Shown piece by piece: positions 15,790 through 22,424 of a DNA stretch of 22,424 nucleotides. The stretch spans positions 15,495 to 37,918 of the forward strand of contig DAHXOQ010000005.1 of assembly GCA_027364815.1 (NCBI GenBank), read 5' to 3'. The position numbers and the translations under genes were made by a program. How positions within the stretch are numbered: position 1 is the first letter of the stretch; each line of letters opens with the position of its first letter. The stretch comes from Acidobacteriaceae bacterium (lineage in GTDB: Bacteria; Acidobacteriota; Terriglobia; Terriglobales; Acidobacteriaceae). The notes beneath the pieces were generated by a model, which saw only the letters and a list, made by a program, of their open reading frames with translations, was not told where the DNA came from and did no database searches.

Positions 15790-15923
15790 TTTTTGCTCCT
15801 CAATACAATACTTTGCAATGTACAGCTGCGGATCCTGTGATGGCTAATTCAGTAAACATTTTAGCAGGCAGAAGGCACATTCAATTGAACAGAATCCTAT
15901 GTGTGCCATGAACGCACTCTGAA

Positions 15924-15947
15924 CTTCCGATGAGTCATATTCGGAAG
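15924..15947 (-). terminator. Hairpin downstream of the VOC gene
   Basis: CTTCCGA (15924-15930) pairs with TCGGAAG (15941-15947) around a 10-nt loop. On the - strand it lies 15 nt after the stop codon of the double-VOC gene, a usual place for a transcript end. No U-run follows on that strand, so it may be a processed-end or Rho-assisted hairpin rather than an intrinsic terminator. Confidence 0.4.
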
Positions 15948-15961
15948 CTTATCCTGAAATT

Positions 15962-16855
15962 CTAATGCACGTCTCCGGGATGTTCGGTGAGGTAGTCAGA
16001 GCAGCACGGCTTCTGAACCGGGCGAAAAGTCATGAGTTCCACGCGGGTTAAATCCGGATCGTACAGGTTGATCTGCCACTTGCCATCGCGGCCGATTTTC
16101 GGCTTTTCCTTTTCGCTTTGCTTCCAGCCTCGCTTGTGCAAAAACGCTTCAGCTGTTTCGATGTCAGGAACGCCGAGCGCGAGGTGGTTTTGCACGCCGA
16201 GGTTCCATTTATCTGGGTTTACAGGCTGATTCAGCATATATTCAAGCCAGTCACTTCCGTCGGGGACTTGCATGTCAACAAAATCAGTGATGCCGTCTTT
16301 CATGCCGCCCTGCCAATAGAGGTGAAAGCCCAGAAGGTCGGGATAGAAGCTGTCTTCACGAGCGCGATCGCGAACTATGAAGCCAGCGTGAATAATGTGG
16401 TGGGAGATGCCATCGAGGAACAGTGCCGGTGTCTCTTCGACAAATTCAATTGGATTATCCTCGGGATCTTTAACAGCAAACCATCGAGTGGCGCCGCTCT
16501 GCTCCACATGCTGAGGAACTTTGATTCCATGCTCAGCCATGTAGCTGCGCAGCGCTTCAGCATCCGATGTGGCAAAGGCGTAATGCGCGATGCGATGCGG
16601 ATCTCCGGGATGAGCTGTCGGCTCGATTTCGATACTCTGCCGTCCAATGCGATAGAGATCAACGTCGGTGCGGGCGAGATCGCGCGTAAGGCCGAGCAAC
16701 TCACCATAGAAATGCCGGGACGCCTCGCGGTCGTCGGAATAAAATGCGACATGCGAGATGCCGGTGATCTTTGGTCTCGGGGCAGGAGCGGGAGATTGAG
16801 CTGAGGTGATTATCGGAGTTGCGATGATGAGGAGTAAAGCGGATAGAATGCGCAT
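15962..16855 (-). CDS. Secreted protein with two VOC (glyoxalase/dioxygenase-fold) domains
   Basis: The 297-aa protein begins with a clear signal peptide (residues 1-19, MRILSALLLIIATPIITSAQ) and a proline-rich linker. Domain 1 (about 30-140) starts ITGISHVAFYSDDREASRHFY and ends DPEDNPIEFVEE. Domain 2 (about 150-278) starts ISHHIIHAGFIVRDRAREDSFY and ends DPDLTRVELMTF. Each shows the His at the start and Glu at the end that bind the metal in vicinal-oxygen-chelate proteins. The C-terminus has a CC pair. Activity cannot be named from sequence: glyoxalase, dioxygenase and resistance proteins share the fold. Export is unusual for the family. AAGGG lies about 10 nt upstream of the ATG. It is divergent from the Tat-exported isomerase, with 113 nt between them. 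Confidence 0.85.
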   Translation of the reverse strand: MRILSALLLIIATPIITSAQSPAPAPRPKITGISHVAFYSDDREASRHFYGELLGLTRDLARTDVDLYRIGRQSIEIEPTAHPGDPHRIAHYAFATSDAEALRSYMAEHGIKVPQHVEQSGATRWFAVKDPEDNPIEFVEETPALFLDGISHHIIHAGFIVRDRAREDSFYPDLLGFHLYWQGGMKDGITDFVDMQVPDGSDWLEYMLNQPVNPDKWNLGVQNHLALGVPDIETAEAFLHKRGWKQSEKEKPKIGRDGKWQINLYDPDLTRVELMTFRPVQKPCCSDYLTEHPGDVH

Positions 16856-16968
16856 AGTGATGTACCCTTGGTATCGGAATTATTCTAGTCTTTCAGTGTT
16901 GCCTGTTACTAGAGGACTCAATCGTGAAATGCGCAACTACCAAAGTATAGAGAAACTGTGAGGAAGCA

Positions 16969-17814
16969 ATGATGAGTCGCCGTAATTTTTTAGCAAAATC
17001 GTCTGTGGCCGTGGGTTTGGCTTCAGCTCAGGGGCTCTGGGCGGAGAATCGCCGCGCTATAGGGGTGCAACTTTATACGGTTCGGGATGATGCAGAACGC
17101 GATCTCCCCGCAGTGCTGAAGGAGATTCGGCGTATTGGGTATGAAGAGGTGGAGACGTATTGGGATGTTTATAATCGTCCGGCAGCGGAGTTGCGCCGGA
17201 TGATTGAAGATCACGGTTTGCGCGTACCCAGTGGACATTTCAACTACGATGGGCTTGAGCAGAAACTGGACTACGCCGCCGCGCTTGGGGTGCAATATGT
17301 CACTTGCCCGATGCTGCCACAGAGTCAGAGGGTATCACTTGCAGGTTTTCAGAAAGCGGCTGATGATTTCAACCGTTGGGGAAAACTGGCCCGGGAGCGC
17401 GGGATGACGCTGGCTTTTCATAATCATAATTATGAGTTCCAGAAATTTGGCTCTACTACTGGATTTGAGGAGTTGCTGACGCGTACTGATCCGGCCCTCG
17501 TGAAGCTGGAGATTGACTGTTATTGGATTACGCAAGCGGGGCACGATCCTGTCGAGATAATTCGCCAGCTCAAGGGCCGCGTGAAAATGCTTCATCTGAA
17601 AGATCGCATCGCCGGGTTCAGTACTTCACAATCGCTCGACGCGAGTGCCGAGCACTTCACTGAAGTAGGCCATGGGACCATCCAATGGAAAGAAGTATTA
17701 CGGGTAGCAGAGGAATGCGGCGTGGAACATTTTTTTGTTGAACGCGACTCTGGCGAATTAAATGCGATGGAGAGTCTTCGCAGGAGCTATGGGTATTTGC
17801 ATCAGCTCATGTAG
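16969..17814 (+). CDS. Tat-exported sugar phosphate isomerase/epimerase-like TIM barrel
   Basis: The 281-aa protein has a twin-arginine signal (SRRNFLAKSSVAVGLASAQG, residues 3-22) and so is exported folded. The rest is an AP-endonuclease-2/xylose-isomerase-like TIM barrel: IGVQLYTVRDD (31-41), SGHFNYDG, TLAFHNHNYEF (147-157), VKLEIDCYW (178-186), MLHLKD (207-212) and HFFVERD (254-260). E156, D183, H209 and E258 are the likely metal-binding set. The substrate is not known; related exported proteins occur widely in Acidobacteriota and Bacteroidota near sugar degradation genes. Two ATG codons stand in tandem (16969, 16972). AGGAAG at 16961-16966 has better spacing to the second, so the protein may begin one residue later. 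It ends at a shared terminator facing the beta-glucosidase gene. Confidence 0.88.
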   Translation: MMSRRNFLAKSSVAVGLASAQGLWAENRRAIGVQLYTVRDDAERDLPAVLKEIRRIGYEEVETYWDVYNRPAAELRRMIEDHGLRVPSGHFNYDGLEQKLDYAAALGVQYVTCPMLPQSQRVSLAGFQKAADDFNRWGKLARERGMTLAFHNHNYEFQKFGSTTGFEELLTRTDPALVKLEIDCYWITQAGHDPVEIIRQLKGRVKMLHLKDRIAGFSTSQSLDASAEHFTEVGHGTIQWKEVLRVAEECGVEHFFVERDSGELNAMESLRRSYGYLHQLM

Positions 17815-17819
17815 TCCGA

Positions 17820-17849
17820 GGCTAAAGCACAATCTGAATTGCTCTAGCC
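17820..17849. terminator. Hairpin terminator between convergent genes
   Basis: GGCTAAAGCA (17820-17829) pairs with TGCTCTAGCC (17840-17849) as nine base pairs with one A-C mismatch and a 10-nt loop. AGTTTTA follows on the + strand. It starts 6 nt after the isomerase stop and lies 38 nt beyond the stop of the convergent beta-glucosidase gene, so it can serve both directions, although the T-run is best for the + strand. Confidence 0.65.
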
Positions 17850-17887
17850 AGTTTTACTATGACTGTTGATGAACCACTCTTCGAGCT

Positions 17888-20347
17888 TCATTTAGAATTT
17901 GCTGCTGTTGCCGGAGCTGTCACGACGAAGGACGCTTCCTTATCAGCGAGCGAACTGCCGCCGATCCAGACGGTGTAGTGTGTGGCCTCGATGGTTGGAA
18001 TGCTGTGCAGATTGTAGAAAGAGAGCTCATTGAAGCCGAGCGGGAATGTGACCTGCTTCGATTCACCGGGAGCGAGTGTGACGCGTGAGAAACCTTTGAG
18101 ACTGCGGACGGGCTGTTCAATGCTTGCACCCAGATTGCGAACGTAGCATTGGACGACTTCAGTTGCAGTGCGAGTGCCGGTGTTGGTGACTGTCGCTGTG
18201 GCTTCCAGAAGTGGCGCCGAGCGATTGGTTAGCGCGTCTTTCAGAGCAAGGCTGCTCTTTGAAAGCTTGACATCCTGATAGGCGAAGCTCGAGTAGGTCA
18301 ATCCGAAACCGAAGGGGAAGAGCGCGTCGTTTGGGACGTCGATGTAGCGCGAGACAAAGCGTGAGTTGTCGCCTGGCGGCTTTGAGAGGTCGATGCCGGT
18401 TGCAGGGCGTCCGGTGGGGAACTGGTTGTAATAGAGCGGCTCCTGGCCCACTGCGCGTGGAAAGCTCATAGGCAGTTTGCCGCTCGGTGCAACATCACCG
18501 TAGAGAATGTTGGCGATGGCGTGGCCGGCTTCAGTGCCGGGGAACCAGCACTCGACAATGGCGGTGACGTGCTTGGCAGCCCAGTCAAGCACAAGAGGAC
18601 GGCCGGAAAAGACGAGTAGAATGACTGGCTTGTTTGTGGCAACCACTTCTTCAAGGAGCTGCTGCTGATTGCCTGGGAGATCGAGGTAAGCGCGAGAGCC
18701 AGCCTCGCCGCTCATGGCGTTTGATTCGCCGAGGGCAAGAATTACGACGTCAGAGTTTTCGGCGGCGTGGATGGCGTCAACAAATCCTGCGCGCGAATCG
18801 GAGAGAATCTCGGTGCCTTTTGCGTAGAGCAGAGAGCCTCCGGTTTGTTGTGTGCGCTCGGTGAGAGCCTTGCGCAAAGTGATAATGTCAGTGTCTTTGC
18901 TGCCACCTCCCCAGGAGCCGATCATCTCGCCGGCTTCGTCACTGAGCGGTCCGATGAGCGCGATTTTCTTTGTAGGTGAAAGCGGGAGGAGCGGCGTGCC
19001 GTCAGAGATTTTGTTTTGCAGAAGGACGAGTGATTCTTCGGCGGCTTTGCGCACAAGCGGACGATGCGCGTCAACCGCGGCTGTGACTTCAGTGGCTTCA
19101 GCATAGGGATGCTCGAAAAGTCCAGTGGCGAATTTAACTCTCAGGACACGACGAACAGCCTCATCTACGACTGAGATGGGAACTTTACCGGTGCGGACGA
19201 GCTCAGGAAGCTGCGTGTCGTAGAAGTGGGCCATCATGTCGACATCGACGCCAGCGGTGATAGCTTTTTGCGTGGCGACTGCGGGTGTGAGTGCGATGCC
19301 GTGATTCATCAGTTCCATGACCGCGGTGTAATCGCTGACGCCGAACCCGTTTAAGCCCCACTCCTTGCGCAGAATTTCAGTCAGTAGAAATGGATTTGCG
19401 CTGGCGGGCACACCGTTGAGTGAGTTGAATGCGCTCATCATGGTGGCTGCACCGACTTCAACTGCAGCTTGATAAGGCTTCAGATAAACCTGGCGCAGAG
19501 TGATCTCGGACATATCGGTGGTGTTGTACTCGCGGCCTGCTTCAGCGGCGCCGTAGGCAGCATAATGCTTGACGGATGCAGCGACGTGGCCTGGCTTTGA
19601 GAGGTCATCACCATTAATGCCCGTACCTTGATAGCCCTTAATGTAGGCACGTGCCATGGCTGCACCGAGGTAGGGATCTTCACCTGCCCCTTCGGCGGTG
19701 CGACCCCATCGAGGGTCGCGGCTGATGTCGACCATTGGCGAGTAAAACCAACGGATCCCGGCGGTGGTTGCTTCCTCGGCGGAGATGCGGCAGAGGTCAG
19801 TGACGAGCGCGGGATCAAATGTTGAAGCCAGGCCGAGCGGAATTGGATAGACGGTGCGGAAGCCGTGAATGACATCAGCGCCGAAGAGCAACGGAATGTG
19901 GAGGCGGCTGCGTTCGACGGCTAGATGCTGATAGGTATTGGTGCGCGCCTTGCCGACGGTGTTGAGCATTGAACCGAGGCGACCAGTGGCGGCGAGTTGC
20001 ATGGAGTCAATGTGATTGTCGGTGAGGGGATTAACGGCGGCGATGGAGTTCTGATCTTTTTTGGGCTGATCAGAGACGGGCTTGGCATCAGGGTTCAACA
20101 CTGAGAGTGAGTCGCCAGTGTCGTTGTACTGGACGAGCTGGCCGATTTTTTCATCGAGGGTCATCTGCTTGAGGAGGGCATCGACGCGCGCTTCAATCTT
20201 TGGGTCGGCGAGCTGGGCGTTTGATGGCTTCGCGGCGATGTGCGTATCGTGCTCACTTGAGGGAGCTTGTGCGCTAAGAACAGGGACGAGTAGCGCGAAA
20301 GCGAGAGAGACAATGGCAGTGATTCTTTGAAAGCGGACGATATTCAT
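17888..20347 (-). CDS. bglX: Periplasmic beta-glucosidase, glycoside hydrolase family 3 (BglX type)
   Basis: The 819-aa enzyme cleaves terminal beta-glucosides and related sugars in the periplasm. A signal peptide covers residues 1-26 (ALLVPVLSAQ). The GH3 catalytic barrel spans about 50-400: MTLDEKIGQL (62-71), FGADVIHG (155-162), DPRWGRTAEGAGEDP (211-225), VKHYAAYG (259-266), and the nucleophile D339 in GFGVSDYTAV. The C-terminal GH3 domain follows (LLPLSPTKKIALIGPL; ALGESNAMSGEAGSRAYLDLPGNQ with the probable acid/base Glu). A fibronectin-III-like domain ends the chain (VQCYVRNLGASIEQPVRSLKGFSRV). Length is slightly above E. coli BglX (765). GGAG lies eight bases before the ATG. A LacI-type operator about 125 nt upstream suggests control by sugar availability. 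The exact linkage preference is not predictable. Confidence 0.93.
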   Translation of the reverse strand: MNIVRFQRITAIVSLAFALLVPVLSAQAPSSEHDTHIAAKPSNAQLADPKIEARVDALLKQMTLDEKIGQLVQYNDTGDSLSVLNPDAKPVSDQPKKDQNSIAAVNPLTDNHIDSMQLAATGRLGSMLNTVGKARTNTYQHLAVERSRLHIPLLFGADVIHGFRTVYPIPLGLASTFDPALVTDLCRISAEEATTAGIRWFYSPMVDISRDPRWGRTAEGAGEDPYLGAAMARAYIKGYQGTGINGDDLSKPGHVAASVKHYAAYGAAEAGREYNTTDMSEITLRQVYLKPYQAAVEVGAATMMSAFNSLNGVPASANPFLLTEILRKEWGLNGFGVSDYTAVMELMNHGIALTPAVATQKAITAGVDVDMMAHFYDTQLPELVRTGKVPISVVDEAVRRVLRVKFATGLFEHPYAEATEVTAAVDAHRPLVRKAAEESLVLLQNKISDGTPLLPLSPTKKIALIGPLSDEAGEMIGSWGGGSKDTDIITLRKALTERTQQTGGSLLYAKGTEILSDSRAGFVDAIHAAENSDVVILALGESNAMSGEAGSRAYLDLPGNQQQLLEEVVATNKPVILLVFSGRPLVLDWAAKHVTAIVECWFPGTEAGHAIANILYGDVAPSGKLPMSFPRAVGQEPLYYNQFPTGRPATGIDLSKPPGDNSRFVSRYIDVPNDALFPFGFGLTYSSFAYQDVKLSKSSLALKDALTNRSAPLLEATATVTNTGTRTATEVVQCYVRNLGASIEQPVRSLKGFSRVTLAPGESKQVTFPLGFNELSFYNLHSIPTIEATHYTVWIGGSSLADKEASFVVTAPATAANSK

Positions 20348-20471
20348 GAGCGGTACTCCGAGGCTGTGTCGGTGATTGTCGGCCAGTGATGAGGGCCGTG
20401 AAAATAAAAAGTCAAACTAGCAGTTCCCACTTGATGGAGCTTTGTGGCTTTGCTGATAACTTTCGCGAGCT

Positions 20472-20491
20472 TTGCGCAATCGTTTGCGCAA
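20472..20491. promoter_or_regulatory. LacI-family operator upstream of bglX
   Basis: TTGCGCAATCGTTTGCGCAA is two perfect TTGCGCAA palindromes around TCGT, making a 20-bp near-perfect inverted repeat with CG at its centre (20481-20482). A central CG and TTTGCGCAAA-like half-sites are the hallmark of LacI-family operators for sugar genes. The site lies 125-144 nt upstream of the bglX start, on the side of its promoter. No LacI-type regulator gene is in the window. Confidence 0.65.
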
Positions 20492-20561
20492 TGAGAAATT
20501 TGTACCACTTTGAAATCGATGGAGTCAAATGGAGTTTCGGAAATACGTGGCTTCAAGAGTA

Positions 20562-21419
20562 CTAAAAGATCAAATTATCGATTAATCGGGTGCTTCCCAC
20601 ATAGGCGGCGAGGGCGCAGAGGTTTCCTTCAGTTATCGATTCAACTGGCTTTAGGGTTTCCCATTCGACGAATTCGACAAAATCCAGGCGAACAACTGGC
20701 TCCTCGGCAAAGACTTCCAATGCGGCTTTTTTAAGAGCAGTAGTGGAGTGTTCACCTGCGGCGAATTTGGATTTGATTGTGCGGAGTGCACGGCTCAAAA
20801 CTAGGGCTTGCTCTCTTTGTTCTGGTGTTAGGTATGCGTTGCGCGAGCTGAGCGCAAGGCCGTTGGCTTCGCGAACGATAGGACAGATGATGATTTTTGT
20901 TGGGATCAAAAGATCCGCGGTGAGGCGGCGAATGACGGCGACCTGTGCAGCATCTTTTTGGCCGAAGTATGCGCGATCTGCAGCGGCAACGATAAGGAGC
21001 TTGGCGACAATGGTGGCGACTCCGCGAAAGTGACCTGGACGCGAATGGCCATCGAGTCGCGAGCTTAACTCGTCAACTTCGACAAAGGTCTTTGCACCCT
21101 TGGGGTAGAGTTCGTCGACACTGGGTGCGAAGACGGCAATCTCGAATTGAGCAGATTCAGCTTCAAGCAGAGCGCAGTCGGCTGCAAAGGTCCGTGGATA
21201 GCGGTCAAAGTCTTCGCTGGGACCGAATTGAGTGGGATTGACAAAGATGCTGACGACTACGGCAGAGCACTCGTCCATCGCTGCGCGAACGAGCGAGAGA
21301 TGGCCCGCGTGCAGCGCGCCCATGGTGGGGACTAGGCCGAGTTTTGCGGAGTCACCAAATATTGCGCGCGTGGATTTTGTCCAACTGCGCAGTTCTTGAA
21401 CCGTGCGTAGAATTTGCAT
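20562..21419 (-). CDS. panC: Pantoate--beta-alanine ligase
   Basis: The 285-aa cytoplasmic enzyme joins pantoate and beta-alanine using ATP to make pantothenate, the precursor of coenzyme A. Signature segments are VPTMGALHAGHLSLVR (29-44, containing the HxGH nucleotidyl-transferase motif), IFVNPTQFGPSEDFDRYPR, DELYP, GHFRGVATIVAKL, YFGQKDAAQ and REANGLALSSRNAYL (the KMSKS-like loop). Length is typical (about 280). The ATG shares its A with the panB stop codon in TGATG, so translation is probably coupled to panB. It is the second gene of a two-gene operon; panD is not in the window. Confidence 0.97.
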   Translation of the reverse strand: MQILRTVQELRSWTKSTRAIFGDSAKLGLVPTMGALHAGHLSLVRAAMDECSAVVVSIFVNPTQFGPSEDFDRYPRTFAADCALLEAESAQFEIAVFAPSVDELYPKGAKTFVEVDELSSRLDGHSRPGHFRGVATIVAKLLIVAAADRAYFGQKDAAQVAVIRRLTADLLIPTKIIICPIVREANGLALSSRNAYLTPEQREQALVLSRALRTIKSKFAAGEHSTTALKKAALEVFAEEPVVRLDFVEFVEWETLKPVESITEGNLCALAAYVGSTRLIDNLIF

Positions 21420-22336
21420 CAGGCACGCCGCCGAACTGTGCCCGCCTCACGACGGACAAGACCTTCGAGCTCAGATGAAGACAAGTGGTAGCTCTCTTCG
21501 TCGGAGGGGAAGGCTTTTTGCACGACGTCGGCGCGGTAGTGCTGAATGGCTTCGGTCATGATGTTGGCCACATCGGCATAACGGCGCGCAAATTTGGCCT
21601 TGGGCTGGAAGCTGAGATTCAAGAGATCGTGCAGGACAAGGATCTGGCCATCACACTCGGGGCCAGCGCCAATGCCGATGGTCGGGATGGGCGACTCAGC
21701 TGTGATGCGCGCGGCAACTTCGCGGGGAATGCCTTCAAGGACAATTGCTGCGGCGCCAACCTCGGCGAGTTTGGCTGCGTCGCGTCGAAGTTGGTCAGCA
21801 GTGTTGGCGGTTTTCGCTTGAACGCGGAATCCACCCATGCGATTGACACTCTGCGGAGTGAGTCCAAGGTGTCCGATGACGGGAACTTCGGCGTCAACCA
21901 TCGCGCGCACAATTTCCGTGCGCGGGCCTTCAATTTTGACGGCCTCGGCTCCAGCTTCTTTGATGAAGCGGACGGCGTTTGTAACGGCTGATTCAACCGA
22001 GCCATGATAGCTGCCGAAAGGCATGTCAGCAACGACGAGCGCGCGTTGGACGGCGCGACGAACGGCGCGTGTGTGATGGAGCATCTCATCGACGGTTATA
22101 GAGAGTGTGTTCTCATGGCCCATGACAACCATGGCGAGTGAATCGCCAACCAGAATGAGATCGATTCCCGCTTCGTCGACGATACGTGCACTGGCGTAAT
22201 CGTATGCGGTGAGCGCAGAAATGGGCTTACCGGTGCGCTTCATCTCGAGGAGCGCTGGCAAGGTTACATGTGGGGATTTTTCAATGGAATTCATGCCGCC
22301 GGCGCGGAGTGCGCTGGGCATTTTGGCGAGGCTCAT
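21419..22336 (-). CDS. panB: 3-methyl-2-oxobutanoate hydroxymethyltransferase
   Basis: The 305-aa TIM-barrel enzyme transfers a hydroxymethyl group from methylenetetrahydrofolate to 2-oxoisovalerate, giving ketopantoate, the first committed step to pantothenate. Signatures are ISALTAYDYASARIVDEAGID (39-59), ILVGDSLAMVVMGHENTLSITVDEMLHHTRAV (metal-binding Asp in VGDS), VADMPFGSY, AVKIEGP, PVIGHLGLTPQSVNRMGGF and IPTIGIGAGPECDGQILVLHDLL. Length is slightly above the E. coli enzyme (264), with about 25 extra residues at the N-terminus and a longer C-terminus. The ATG at 22336 has GGAGAG close upstream; ATG codons further in (M15) are possible starts. It is followed directly by panC. Confidence 0.97.
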   Translation of the reverse strand: MSLAKMPSALRAGGMNSIEKSPHVTLPALLEMKRTGKPISALTAYDYASARIVDEAGIDLILVGDSLAMVVMGHENTLSITVDEMLHHTRAVRRAVQRALVVADMPFGSYHGSVESAVTNAVRFIKEAGAEAVKIEGPRTEIVRAMVDAEVPVIGHLGLTPQSVNRMGGFRVQAKTANTADQLRRDAAKLAEVGAAAIVLEGIPREVAARITAESPIPTIGIGAGPECDGQILVLHDLLNLSFQPKAKFARRYADVANIMTEAIQHYRADVVQKAFPSDEESYHLSSSELEGLVRREAGTVRRRA

Positions 22337-22386
22337 TTTCTCTCCAGTGCCGCTCCCAAGACTCAGGATGCAGCCCGATCAATTTG

Positions 22387-22392
22387 AGTATA
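22387..22392 (-). promoter_or_regulatory. Candidate -10 element of the panBC promoter
   Basis: On the - strand TATACT (22392-22387) matches the -10 consensus at 5 of 6 positions and lies about 50 nt before the panB start. The -35 region at the expected distance is poor (TCAACT at 18 nt). The hexamer and position alone support the call. Confidence 0.3.
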
Positions 22393-22424
22393 CGCTTCTT
22401 TGATTGTGGAAGTTGAGGCCTGGA

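Noticed and set aside
16118..16804. 228-codon open frame on the + strand inside the VOC gene
   Set aside because: It mirrors the VOC coding sequence, which has a signal peptide and two matching domains.

Overview
The window looks like chromosomal DNA of a Gram-negative soil-type bacterium, most likely an Acidobacteriota (Terriglobia-like). This is an inference from mid-range base composition, an outer-membrane beta-barrel gene, a Tat-exported TIM-barrel sugar isomerase, a secreted GH3 glucosidase with a LacI-type operator, and the overall gene repertoire. No rRNA or tRNA gene, CRISPR array, insertion sequence or phage gene was recognised.

Region 1 (about 226-7109, + strand) is a tight five-gene operon. 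It encodes a secreted c-type cytochrome with 25 CxxCH heme motifs and exactly 25 other histidines, an outer-membrane beta-barrel with a periplasmic N-terminal domain, a secreted protein of unknown function, a five-helix b-type cytochrome-like membrane protein, and a membrane-anchored iron-sulfur flavoprotein with FAD and NAD(P) sites. The gaps between genes are 0, -17, 2 and 3 nt. Together the parts make a complete candidate path for electrons from NAD(P)H through the inner membrane and periplasm to the outer membrane, or the reverse. The gene set does not match the MtrCAB or Geobacter porin-cytochrome operons as I know them, and it is the best candidate here for an undescribed system.

Region 2 (7110-7787) is about 680 nt with no convincing gene. 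Region 3 (7788-12711, + strand) is a four-gene operon for the late steps of a staphyloxanthin-type C30 carotenoid pathway: aldehyde dehydrogenase fused to a DUF2141 domain, a CrtP-type diaponeurosporene oxidase, a CrtQ glycosyltransferase and a CrtO acyltransferase. The last genes overlap by ATGA. The early genes (crtM or hpnCDE, and crtN) are not in the window.

Region 4 (12774-22336) holds housekeeping and sugar-related genes, mostly on the - strand: an SDR/DUF2867 oxidoreductase, an L-fucose/L-arabinose isomerase-family protein, a secreted double-VOC protein, a Tat-exported sugar isomerase/epimerase (+ strand), a periplasmic GH3 beta-glucosidase with a LacI-type operator upstream, and the pantothenate pair panB-panC, which are coupled by a TGATG overlap.
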